Assembly: GCF_000715075.1 (NCBI RefSeq)
Contig: NC_134085.1
Location: forward strand, 133,500,060 to 133,564,059
Length of the DNA: 64,000 nt
Direction: 5' to 3'
From: Nicotiana tabacum
Taxonomy: Eukaryota > Streptophyta > Magnoliopsida > Solanales > Solanaceae
Shown here: positions 23,059 to 32,859 of the stretch, piece by piece
Layout of the letters: every line of letters starts with the position of its first letter
Numbering within the stretch: position 1 is the first letter of the stretch
The notes under the pieces: model-generated
Databases searched by the model: none
The model's input: the letters and a program-made list of their open reading frames with translations, nothing else
Told to the model about the DNA's origin: nothing
Position numbers and translations under genes: made by a program

Positions 23059-25080
23059 ATGGTTAAATCACGAGGCGGTGGTGGAAAACAAAAAGGAAAA
23101 GGAGATTCCTCTCAGGGCTAGAGACAAGGTATGATCAGATTAACCCCCCAAGTCCGGCAGGCAATTAAGGACACCAGAAAGTCAATAAAGGATACGGATA
23201 GAGCTGATTCCCATTCGGGAAGTGAGTATTTGTCCTCATGGGAGGCATCCAACTCCGATTCAGTGCCGAAGTATGTTCCTGACTGGCGGAGAGGCGTAGA
23301 TTTAGAGATACACCTCCGGGCAGTTTCAGTTCTAATTTCTTCTGAGTCGTCTGAGGGCTCAGCTGAGGGCAGTGACAGCATACACTTCACCTACTGCTTC
23401 ATCACCTGGAGAGGATCCTATTGACGATGAGGTTCCCGATGAAGAGGGAGGGGGTGTGCCACAACCCCAGGATGTGGAGAGAACTAGAAACCCCGAGGTA
23501 TGGAAAAGAAGATTTGTCAGTGAGATTGCTTACCACAAAATCCGAGAGTTGTGGCCCGAGAGGAAGTTGATACTTGAACGTAGATTAATTGACAAGGATT
23601 TTCTGCCTCACAACCCTAATGTGCAGAGGCAATTCAGAGAGAGACCGGGTTGGGACGATTTTACAGGCAATGTTGAGGAGGCTAATGAGCACCTAGTCAA
23701 GGAGTTTTACGCTAATGTTGCCCACATCAAAAAGGGCACGAAAGTGACTAAGGTGCGGAATCTAACAGTGAAGTTTGATGGGAAGACAATCAATGACTGC
23801 CTGGGCTTTCCGAAGGAAGATGAAACATTATAATTAGAAAAGGTAGTATTGGATAAGGCAGCCCGTCCGTGGGTAGCAGAGTACTTGGCACTCCTAGGTA
23901 CCACCCCAGCATGGTTGACAACCGGAGTCCAAATTTTGAGGAGAACCCTGAACTTCGAGGCAAAAGGGTGGGAGACCTTTGTTTGCAGTAGGCTAGACCC
24001 CACCACTCATGAGAACTCTCTTCCTATCTCCCGGGCAATATTTGTGGCTTCTATCATGGCGGGGTACCCGATCAACATCAGAAATGTTATGTCCAGGGTG
24101 ATCACAAGGGTGGTGAATGAAGGTGATAGATCCTACCCCTTCCCAAATTTCCTGACAATGTACTTTGAGGACCAAGATGTGAAGAAAAGGAAGTTTGATG
24201 TGAAGGTGAAGCCAAAGATGCCTTTCTCCTGATACAGCCTCAAGGGTGATGACAACCCTAAAGGCAAAGCCACTTCTTCTACTGGCCAGTCTGAAGAGCT
24301 AGTAGTATTAGTACCTTCTTCTTAGCCTCCCTCAGCTACACCAGACATTGCCCCAGGACCTTCTACTGCCACTACTCCAGATATCCCTCATCCTCAGCCT
24401 ACCCATTGACTGCCCACCATTTGAGCCAAACCCTTGCCAGTATCAACAACTGAATGCAGACAGCTACTTCTAAGCTGTATGTGCTTTCTAGCTCGGTGGA
24501 AGCCAAGTCCGTATCCCCACAGCCACATATTCTAGCCTCGGTGGAGGAGAATCTCAAGGAGCTTCTGGACAACCAGAAGAAGCTCTTGGAGAACCAGCAG
24601 TTGATATTGAAGGTTGTAGGTACTCATAGAAAAGTACTGAAGGAGCTGACTAAGGAAACAAAGAAGCTGAGAAAGACTCGAGCATCAAAGAAATCTGTGA
24701 AAGAGTTGAGGGTTGAAGTGGAGAAAATGAAGGCCGCTGATCACTTGTCAGTGTAGATGCTATTGCATGACCCGGTTCCAGCAGCCCATCCTGAGCCGGA
24801 GCAAGAGACGGAGAGGCCATCAAAGAGGAAGAGGGTGATCCCCCGAGCTGATGATGCAGTTATAGAGTTGGAGGACCCGCAGAGAGGTTCCTCTAGCCAG
24901 CCTCAGGCCCCAAAGAAGACTCATGTCCCAATGCAGACACATGATACTGGGATCCCGTCACTGGTTCCCGAGCAGTCACAAGACCCAGAGACTCAGATTC
25001 ATGACCCCATGCAGCCAGAGGGCCAATATGGAGTTTCTCTTTACTCTCTATCTTTTATTGAGTTATTTTTGGTTAGTTAG
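23059..25080 (+). pseudogene. Athila third ORF, plant-transposon-domain-like, broken
   Basis: The start is taken at the ATG at 23059 (MVKSRGGGGKQKGKG). A TAG stop follows near 23119, the frame continues to about 23370, then shifts to 23372-24232 with a TAA at 23831. The conserved part reads VWKRRFVSEIAYHKIRELW and GTTPAWLTTGVQILRRTLNF. It resembles the 'putative plant transposon protein' domain found downstream of pol in many Solanaceae gypsy elements. A Lys/Leu-rich coiled coil (24560-24700) and a basic KRKRVIP segment (24820) follow. It occupies the env-like position, but I see no signal peptide or membrane segment, so I do not call it an envelope protein. Confidence 0.65.
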
Positions 25081-26856
25081 CATTGAGGACAATGCTAGCT
25101 TTCATTTGAGGGGGTAGCCCTATTTTGATGACATTGGGTTGTAAATATGATACTACTTTTTTTTTATTATGCTTTCTTTTTACTTTTGGTATGTATATAA
25201 TTTTACTAGTTTATTGCACTTTTCGTACTTTGCAACTTTGGTCTATATATAAAGTTACTTTCTGATGTATATATTCATTCCCCCTTATGTATATTCGTCT
25301 AAATCCCCTATTGTACATATTCATTTTAATTTCCGCATTTTCTTTCATACCTTCTTACTTTATTTTCATAGTTTCTTATTTTGAGTCTTGCATGCAATAA
25401 GCCTTTGGTTTTCTTAATGCCACGGTTCTTTCCAAATGTGGAATTTGTGTGAACCAGGTGGCTCTTCCCGATGATGGATGACATGATAACCTTCTTAAGG
25501 GTTTGAGTCTGTTTTTTTTTTTTTTTGTTTTCGTGTAATTAGTAGCTAATGAGTAATAGTGCCTCAAGCAAAGCTTCACTTGGGCCGAACACATTTGCCT
25601 TTGATCTTATGGCCAAAAACAAATTGTTGTGTATAAAATTGTGAAAGTTGTGACCTTGAGACTCTTGTGTTGGCCGATAATCATCAAGTGATTTTTTGGG
25701 ACCATTCGTGTTGCTCAAATCTTAGTTAAGGTTGTTGTGGGCCCCCGACTCTATCTCTTTAGCAATCCTATAGTTTATGTGGTGAGAATTTGAATTGCAA
25801 GTCCAAGTCCCATGCTATTAGTCTAGAACTTGCCCTGAATGTTTGTCTAGGCAAAATTCTAGGTGTAGTTTGATTTGAGAGGTGATTATAGGCTCTTCTT
25901 GATTCGAATGATATCTTGAAAACATCCATAACCTACCAATGATAATATCCCTAGTCAACCCTTTTGAGCCATAACCCTTTTTCTTTCAAAGACCATGATA
26001 CAAACCTTTACCCATTCTAAAAAGACCCTCTCTTGGCACCCGATCTTTCCTTAGTACAAGGCAAAATCATAAGTTTGGGGGAGAGATGAGGAATGCAACA
26101 AAGTGGTAAATGGTACAAAAGGAAAGGCAATGAAAAAGAAAGAAAATCAAAAAGCCAAAAAGAATGAACAATGTAGAAGAAATGAAGGGATTCAATAAAA
26201 GTAAAGAGATGAAAGGTGTGGAAAGGAGAAAAATATTTGAAATGAACAAGCGAGAGTGACAAGGTGTCTCTCTAACCCCTAAGAAAGAAGTAAATGACTC
26301 AAAAAAACAAGAGAATGTGTGCTAAAATGAAGCAAATGAAGTGCTTAAGGGAAGATGGACCTACTTAGACCAAATATTTCCTACCCTGAACCAAAGGCCT
26401 TCACTATATCTCCACAAAAGTCTTATATGATCTTGAGTTGAATGAAGTTTACTTAGTGGTGACTCACATAAGGGGCAAGCTTATGGTACTTAGATCCGGA
26501 CTTGTGACCTTTCTTTGAGAGAGATGAGTGTATTTTCCACAATCCTCTTTCTTAGTGCTACAACCTAAAAGTGAGGTTTGCTTAGGGAGAGTTGAGGATG
26601 TATGAGTTTGGGTTCTACAATGACCAAAGTAGTAGAAAGAGTTTCCTTGATGAGTTGAGTCAAATCTTGATGCTCTTGTGTCGCACTAAATCCATGGTGC
26701 TTAAAAGGTTGAATGTTGTTAATGATTCGTTTGAATTGAGGGCAATTGTTAGTCCTAATTGATGATAGATGATGTCACTTTAGGTTAGCTGAATTTTCTT
26801 GGTTTTACTCTTAAGGAGGTGAGACTTATTTTGTTTGCTTGAGGACAAGCAAAAAC
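25081..26856 (+). other. Athila 3' untranslated region
   Basis: No gene is seen. Purine tracts similar to the final one occur at about 25108-25117 (tgagggggta) and 26062-26080 (aagtttgggggagagatga). Short open frames on the minus strand here are AT-rich and unconvincing. Confidence 0.6.
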
Positions 26857-26872
26857 TTAAGTTTGGGGGAGT
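26857..26872 (+). other. Athila polypurine tract
   Basis: The sequence ttaagtttgggggagt is immediately followed by the LTR start TGATAACTAGGG. It is the typical plus-strand primer site of this lineage. Confidence 0.8.
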
Positions 26873-28408
26873 TGATAACTAGGGATTCTAGTTCATTTTT
26901 ACACTCCTTTTTCCTTAAGTTTTGATTAAAAATGTATACAAATAGTCCCAAAGGCTTATATGTTGTTCTTGTATGCAGGGTTTGGTCAAAAAGGTGACAA
27001 GTAGTCAAAACCAGCTCAAAAAGAGTGAAACCTGCACAAGTACCAAGAACAAGTCAAGGCATTACTACAGCATAAAATCAACTGCAGCCGCAACAGTCCC
27101 ACCACGGCCGCAGACCATTTAGTGCGGTCCACGGTGGATAAGTTCAGAGAGGTGCAAGTTTGGAGGCTCAAGCATTGCGGTCCGCGGAGGATTTCTCACG
27201 GCGGCAGTAGCCTTTTCGCGGCTGCAATCCATTTTATGCGGTCTATGGAGAGGGGATTCAGAGAGCTGGAGTTTTGAATATTGGATGTCATTGCAGTCCG
27301 CAGTCCATTTTGTGCGGACCGCGGTGAAGCCACCGCGGCCGTGGTACATTTTATGCGATCTGCGGTGGCCAGATTCAGAGAATGGAAAGTCAATCCAAAA
27401 GGCCTCATCGCAGTCCGCGGTGCATTTTATGCGGACCGTGGTACCTGTGTCAGGGGTATTTTTGTCCAAAAAATTCGGCCTTGTATAAATACTTTCTTTT
27501 CACATTTTTGGGGCATCTGTTAGAATCCAGAGCACGTGAACAGTGGTTTAGTTCCATTTTGAGTAATATTTGGCTAGTCTAACACTGAATCTTCATTATC
27601 TTAGTTTGTAATCGAATAATATGGGTTATTCTTCATCTATTTATCTGATTTTTTCCATTATTATGAGTAACTAGACCCATTAGCTAGGGCTATGGCTCAA
27701 CCCTAGTGTGAGTATTTGATGGGTCTTTTGATTTAAGGCTTAGATGTTTATGGGTAGTTGATATTTGGACTAATTTGTGTTTTTCATGTTGAATTAGTGG
27801 TTGCAAACACTAATTTGTGCCTTTTTGGCTTGGGCTCTTCTTGAGAAAGAGGGCTTGAGTCTAGAAAAATCAGTCCAACAAGGAATTGGGGTGTATTCAA
27901 AAGATTGATAGCCCCAATTAAAGGGTTAAACCTAGAGATAGTGATACTCGACTTGAGTCTATATTACTTGCACAATTTTGACACCCAATTGGTCTTGAGA
28001 GAGTCAATTAGGACAAAGTCACTCAAGCTACCGAGAGGTATTGAGTGAGTAGTTTCGTGCATTGGCTATATCGCAATCCCCAACATAACAACTTTGCCTT
28101 AGGCTTTAGATCCTGTCAATTATTCACCTAGGAGAAAGTCACTTCCCTAGTGCCTCTTTAACCATTTAGAAAACCTTACGGACATTTATTCTTAGTTTAA
28201 TTTAGCATTTTATTAGCATAATATTAGAAGTAACAAACAAACAATTATGATTGGAAGAGTAATGAAGAGCACTACGCACTGCTAGTTTAGATAGGAATCC
28301 AAATCCCAGTTAATGTAGCTCCCTGTGGATTCGATCCCGACCATCTCGAGTAAAAGCTGCTTCGACCGCTCTTGCTACTTTGTAGTGGTGTAGGGTTGGC
28401 TCCGATCA
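26873..28408 (+). repeat. Athila 3' LTR (1536 bp)
   Basis: It starts TGATAACTAGGG and ends GGCTCCGATCA, followed by the target duplication ATCAC. It carries the same TATA region (27484-27491) and the gcggtccgc motif cluster (27080-27450) more completely than the 5' LTR. Confidence 0.9.
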
Positions 28409-28413
28409 ATCAC

Positions 28414-28670
28414 CACCTCTTTTTTCTCCCAATAGCAGTCTTCCTTGACCTGTTCGAGGTCGCTCTCAGTTATCGAGCACATGTACCTAGACATCGGCTC
28501 ACACCGGCCAGGGACAGAAGAAGTTTTCTCGACTTTGAAGTTGAAAGAAAGATCGCACCCCATATCGGGAACACACTTCTCAGGGTGAGGGTCCACCAGC
28601 GTTTTATCACGGCCGACCACAATGAAAAGGTCTTTTCTTTTTTAGGAACAATCTTTGATGTCTTTGCCAT
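28414..28670 (-). pseudogene. Antisense accessory ORF of the Tat element, N-terminal part
   Basis: Translation starts at the ATG at 28670 on the minus strand (MAKTSKIVPKKEKT). It passes through a frameshift around 28600 and reads to CYWEKKEVVI just before the Athila insertion. Joining across the target duplication gives ...EVV-IPSPEED..., continuous with 14579. The N-terminus resembles a family of Tat antisense ORFs that I know from Solanaceae genomes. Its role is not established. Confidence 0.65.
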
Positions 28671-29698
28671 ATTTGTGTAAAGGAAAAAGAAGGGGATAAG
28701 GTTTTGTGTTTAGGAGAAGGGTTGGTAACGGAGTAGAATGGAAAGACTTAGAAAAGCTTTGAAGATTTGCAGACAAACTTGAAGAACACAAAGAGATTTT
28801 GAAGATTAGTACTAGAATATTCCAAAGTAAAGTGTGATGAAGTGAGAAGAAGACCTATTAAAGGATTCACGGTGACGGTTCAAAGGCACTAGTGGTCGAC
28901 CGCCAACTGACGCTCATTAATGATTTTGGAAACTGTACCGACGGGACGTTTCAGTCGCTTATATCGCTTACATCACAAGTATGACATCATGATGGATCGA
29001 GGTACAAAATCGAAGGCACAATTCGTTTCTTCTCATTACATTTCAAGAAACGAGGGGATTATCTGTATACGATTAAAACTGAGCCTACCCGATTATACTA
29101 TATGATCGAGATAAGGGAACTGCATCGATGGATAGCCTCGTAAAGAATCAGATTAGAGCACGAAGACGAGGCATCGAGTCCGAGGATCAAGGTGTCTGCC
29201 GAGATCGAGACCAACAATGACCAAGACCAAATGTGACAAACTTCGAGCAAGGCGTAGTAACATAAAGGCGAGATATTCGTGACTGGCCGGAGATCATGGC
29301 GCAAATCTCGAAACAGATCAAATCAAGGAGGTTATCTAGTTAATCATGGGATTTACTTTCATAGTAAGAATTGTATCTTAAATAAGATTCATCTACTATA
29401 TAAAAGGGGTCATAATCATCTTGTAAACACCTTACATTCACGAATATCAAAGCAATATAATATTTCTCACCTTACTCTCTTGTTCATCAGCTTAATATTT
29501 CTCACCTTACATTTAGCTATTCTTGCATAACTAGCTCGAGGGTGTCCGAACTCGAAGGCTTTCTCGAAACGCTGGTTTGCTTTATATTATTGTCAATTTG
29601 CATCACTTGTCTTTACGTTTATCAATTGGTATTAGGTGAAATCACATATCTTTAAAACTACATTATAAATTTAATTGTTATCCAATTTTTAGGGTAAA
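28671..29698. repeat. Probable Tat LTR region
   Basis: The stretch contains tactatataaaaggggtc at 29394-29411, with a TATA box, and ends in gggtaaac near 29698, after which sequence character changes. Boundaries are uncertain and the left LTR end could not be fixed. Position downstream of the antisense ORF fits the 3' LTR of the Tat element. Confidence 0.45.
29396..29407 (+). promoter_or_regulatory. TATA box in probable Tat LTR
   Basis: The sequence ctatataaaagg lies in an AT-rich LTR-like region about 300 bp before its end. It is a candidate promoter for the Tat transcript. Confidence 0.4.
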
Positions 29699-30884
29699 CG
29701 AAAAGGAAGGTGGGGAACGCCCGTGATTGGTGGTAAATGCCTAAATGGTCATGTTGCTACTCACAAACTATAATTCCTCTTCCTATTTTTTACCTTTTGC
29801 TTTTTTCCTTGGGAATAAGGTAGCACATAGGCTAAACTCTTTTGTTCAATTTAGTGATTTTAACAATCACTTTTATCTTCAACTTTAATGAGAAGTAATT
29901 CATAAAATTATTCAAATATTAAAATAATAATGGTGAACACTCAATGAATTAACATAAAAGTAGTGTCAAATGAAATAAGATATATTTCACGTAAAAAAAA
30001 TAGGTTTTTATATTGGTAAAATCCGGCATTGACACATGGGGACAAGATAATTGCCGAACTTTGCCCTCGCATGAAGTGTATATGATTTGGCAACCCATCC
30101 CTGGGGAGGTGAGAACCATGTTCCGATAAAGCACCTCAAAGATAATTTTCGGGGAACCATCAATGTAGTCGTATCCCGGGATTTGACTTAGTTCTCAATC
30201 GTTCCCGAGATGTTAGGGATCCACTCATATCCAGATCCTCAGTCCTCCCACAACTGGCGAGTATCTCGGCAGTTGTTACCCACTTAGAGTGATGTGCACA
30301 AGTGGGATGATCATGTGAACGTAGACTTAGGCTATAAATACCCACACTCCCTTATATTTGGAGGTCATTTTGTTTTTATCTCAACTCACTCATTATTTAC
30401 GGTTATTGTGCTTGGGCCAAACTAGGCAGTCAATTTCTCTTTACTTCGCAAGCATTGTGGCTCATAACGAAATTCAGTAAAATTATTCTTATATTTACTT
30501 ATTTGTTTTCATCGCTTTATGTGTAGGTTTTCTTAGCCTAATACTACGATCCATTTGACTAAGCTTTGATTCGAATCAATTGTCAGACGTCCTGAAAAAT
30601 GAATTTAATTATTTTATTCTGGACTGGAACTATTTTTGGTAAACATTTTCTTTGAGAAACATATATATTAATAACACTTTAATGGACAAGGTCCATACTT
30701 TTGACCATCAAAATGAACTTAATACAGTTAACGTAGAGAGGGGTGTAATCAATATTATTGAAAGCCAGCATGTGCTCATTTAATGTAAATTTCACGATAA
30801 ATACAATACACCACCTTCAACTTTACATACAGGTAAAATTATCCTTTGTCAAACTTCTACCATAGTGGTGTTAATTAACCTCGT
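29699..30884. other. Intergenic; possible old LTR remnant
   Basis: No gene is seen. Between about 30150 and 30645 the stretch looks LTR-like: a TATA-type aggctataaatacccac near 30329 and an end in ttggtaaaca. I could not find a matching start or target duplication, so the boundaries are open. Confidence 0.3.
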
Positions 30885-30898
30885 TTCTTCTGGGACAA

Positions 30899-31089
30899 AA
30901 TTATCCATATTGCTGTTATTTATTATGCATTTTTATGGTACTAATATATCGGCTCCTATTACCTTTTTGAGCTGAGGGTCTCCTGGAAACAGTCTCTCTA
31001 CCCTTCGGGGTAGGGGTAAGGTCTGCGTACATATTACCCTCCCCAGACCCCACTTGTGGGATAATACTGAGTCGTTGTTGTTGTTGTTG
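30899..31089 (+). mobile_element. SINE with TTG tail and 14-bp target duplication
   Basis: The 3' half reads ggggtaggggtaaggtctgcg, a cccagaccccacttgtggg hairpin-like stretch, and a tail of TTG repeats, matching the end of the tobacco TS SINE type known in Solanaceae. It is flanked by the perfect duplication ttcttctgggacaa (30885-30898 and 31090-31103). The 5' part (30899-30960) is AT-rich and shows no clear box A or box B, so it may be a truncated or chimeric copy. Confidence 0.85.
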
Positions 31090-31103
31090 TTCTTCTGGGA
31101 CAA

Positions 31104-32083
31104 CCGTTAAAAGCATGTTAACCTTAGTTTATAAATCATTTATGTGATTATTACTCGACGCATTAAACATTTATATTGTATTTACTATACGTAGCTTTAC
31201 TTTTAGCAAATTTATCATTTCATGAAATAAGAGATTAATTATTTTGAATTGAAACAAGATAGCAATAAGCTCTCGCATAGAACGATTGTTTAGTTATTAT
31301 TTTCTGTATTTCGCTTTAACTGTATTCCAATCGAGTAGTAGCAACAAATAGTAATTAGGTAAATTATAGTTACTAGACTCTAAATTATAGTGGTTTATGA
31401 AAAATCCTCTCATTTATAGAGCGTATGATAAAATATTTGCTCAAATTTGTATCTACAATTAGTTGCAAAAAATGTTAGTCCGACGAAAGAAAAAAAAGTT
31501 TTTTTTTTTTTTTTGGGGAGTTGAGTTGGCGCCTCTGGCCTAACAGTATAGCACAAAACAAAAAAACACCTAAATTGACCCAAATGTATGACAAGCTATC
31601 AATATTATTAAGTCGCTTATAATTCATCGCTGGTAATTAATGCTCCTAAGCAAAATTCTTCGACATAATTAATTGATAGGTATCAGGAAAAAGAAAAATC
31701 AATTGCTTGTAATTTTATTAATCGTTGCCATAGTTCAATCACAAAAGAGTATTTTGGAATTTTATTTCAGAATTCTCATAGAATCAGCTAATAATACAGC
31801 CTAGATGGTGCCAAGTCTTTTTGCTGTAATCGCTAATACGGGAGATAGGATTGGAATGATTTGTTCAACTTTAACATCACAGTCCACGTATTTAGTCATA
31901 TCAATTGTGCATTATTGAGTATATCATTTAACTGTAGTAAATCAATGTGGTTTGACCTCAGCACCGGCTGCACATACATGTTTTCCTGGACTATGTATTC
32001 ATATATAGTTTTATGTTATACAAATGCATGCATCCGAAAGCTGGATAATTAGCTATTTAACTGTATACCTGTTTTGTAATCTT
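31104..32083. other. Intergenic, AT-rich
   Basis: No gene or repeat is recognised. A run of T lies at 31501-31514. Near the right end a pyrimidine-rich stretch leads into the exon-like piece at 32086. Confidence 0.5.
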
Positions 32084-32085
32084 AA

Positions 32086-32301
32086 CAAGCGATAGCAGGA
32101 TCTGCAGCATTAACCTTCACATCTAATTCAGAGACCATCTGTTCACCTATTCGGGAGTCTGCTAATGCCTGTGGTAAGTCAAATGTGTGCAATAATTCAG
32201 GAACTAACAATCTGTATGTACCTCACTTGGAGAGTGAAGATTGTGATAGCAGCAGTAGTTCATCTGGATATCAGATGTGCAATGTATTATGTATCAGATG
32301 G
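32086..32301 (+). CDS. Exon-like fragment of an unidentified host gene, interrupted by copia sequence
   Basis: An open frame runs QAIAGSAALTFTSNSETIC, then SPIRESANACGKSN, LESEDCDSSSSSSGYQM and on into the copia-derived sequence that begins at 32302. It is preceded by a plausible splice acceptor (gttttgtaatcttaacaag). Codon use and the serine-rich, acidic composition look like a genuine exon. A second exon-like piece on the same strand lies beyond the copia element at 37440-37623. I do not recognise the protein. It may be a functional gene with an intronic insertion or a truncated one; no clear splice donor is visible before 32302. Confidence 0.35.
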
Positions 32302-32409
32302 TTTGATTCTTCTTGTTTCTTACAACGGGGTTGCCCAGTAAGCTTAGAAGTTTTGGCCAGAGTTGTTCACACACACGCTCGAAACGCAAACCAAGGTGGA
32401 GAATGAAGG
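32302..32409 (+). repeat. Extra copy of the copia 3' internal end, upstream of the 5' LTR
   Basis: This 108-bp stretch (tttgattcttcttgtttctt to caaggtggagaatgaagg) is almost identical to 36836-36939, the internal sequence just before the 3' LTR. The copia 5' LTR is therefore preceded by the tail of another copy of the same element. Confidence 0.85.
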
Positions 32410-32493
32410 TGTTGGTTTATGTTTAGTCAACAATGGCATGCCAATTGGAAGAGTTGGTGGAAAGAGTTGGTGGAAAGAGTTGGTGTGGATGCT

Positions 32494-32576
32494 AGGAGGA
32501 AGCTTCCTCCTTTGATGTCACCCATGACATCAAGAGGAGGTAGTTTGATGTCACCAATGACATCAAGAGGAGGTCT
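32494..32576 (+). promoter_or_regulatory. Palindrome plus duplicated 33-bp motif in copia U3
   Basis: aggaggaagcttcctcct (32494-32511) is a perfect palindrome. It is followed by two 33-bp repeats (32511-32543 and 32544-32576). Each repeat contains tgatgtca and tgacatca as an inverted repeat with a 4-base spacer. The TATA box follows directly. Such repeated U3 motifs act as enhancers in Tnt1 and Tto1; a similar role here is inference. The 3' LTR has the same set at 37066-37131. Confidence 0.55.
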
Positions 32577-32582
32577 TTACCT

Positions 32583-32590
32583 CTATAAAT
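32583..32590 (+). promoter_or_regulatory. TATA box of copia 5' LTR
   Basis: The sequence tataaata lies seven bases after the duplicated U3 motif. The same box is at 37139-37146 in the 3' LTR. Confidence 0.7.
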
Positions 32591-32805
32591 AGATGCACTC
32601 CTTCACTTGTAGAAATCATCCCAAAATAATACAATACATTGTAGTGAGTAGAGAGTTAAGAGAGAAATTCTCTTAAGTGTAATTGGGAAATCTCCCTTCC
32701 TTTGTTAATATTAAAAAGGGTAATTGTTCTCTGGTGGACGTAGGATTATTTTGATCCGAACCACGTTAAATCTTGTGTTCTTTCTTTTACGTTTCCGCTA
32801 ACAAT

Positions 32806-32817
32806 TGGTATCAGAGC
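32806..32817 (+). other. Copia primer binding site (initiator tRNA-Met)
   Basis: The sequence tggtatcagagc lies two bases after the 5' LTR. It is complementary to the 3' end of plant initiator tRNA-Met, as in most copia elements. Confidence 0.9.
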
Positions 32818-32859
32818 GACAGGATTCTTTAACGATCCAAGGAGAAAGAACAAGCAAAT

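Larger units (their letters stand above)
14580..28408 (+). mobile_element. Complete Athila-like Ty3/gypsy element (13.8 kb)
   Basis: The element has both LTRs (14580-16051 and 26873-28408), a primer binding site, gag, protease, RT, RNase H, integrase, a third ORF after pol, a 3' UTR and a purine tract. The target duplication is ATCAC (14575-14579 and 28409-28413). It inserted into the antisense ORF of the Tat element. Lineage is inferred from the gag (SEDALRLRLFPFSLRGKA), the RT and the tRNA-Asp-type primer site. All ORFs are broken by stops or frameshifts, so it could move only with help from another copy. Confidence 0.9.
6694..29698 (+). mobile_element. Old Tat-lineage Ty3/gypsy element, split by later insertions
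   Basis: Pieces of one element can be followed across the later insertions: pol at 6697-9650, 3' region at 9651-10603, more 3' region at 12517-14574, the start of an antisense ORF at 28414-28670, and an LTR-like region ending near 29698. The two interruptions (10609-12511 and 14580-28408) each have matching 5-bp duplications, so the flanks were contiguous before. Tat affiliation rests on the RT sequence, a second RNase H domain after the first, and a long antisense ORF downstream of pol. The 5' part is missing because copy 1 of the Ogre abuts RT. Confidence 0.7.
32410..32803 (+). repeat. Copia 5' LTR (394 bp)
   Basis: It starts TGTTGGTTTATG and ends TTCCGCTAACA. The TGTT...AACA ends form the usual short inverted repeat. 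It includes two 16-bp direct repeats (ggaaagagttggtg), an 18-bp perfect palindrome, a duplicated 33-bp motif and a TATA box at 32583-32590. Confidence 0.9.

Noticed and set aside
23131..25080. Third Athila ORF as an envelope gene
   Set aside because: It is in the env position but has no signal peptide or transmembrane segment that I can see, and it resembles a plant transposon-associated domain instead.
29960..30645. A second solo LTR in the island
   Set aside because: TATA-like sequence and a gtaaaca end are present, but no start or target duplication could be found, so it is only mentioned as a possibility.
32299..32409. Placing the copia 5' LTR start at 32299 (TGG) instead of 32410
   Set aside because: A TG start and a matching TGA at 36833 exist, but TGTTGG at 32410 pairs with the AACA end and follows a normal purine tract. 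Neither choice gives a target duplication.
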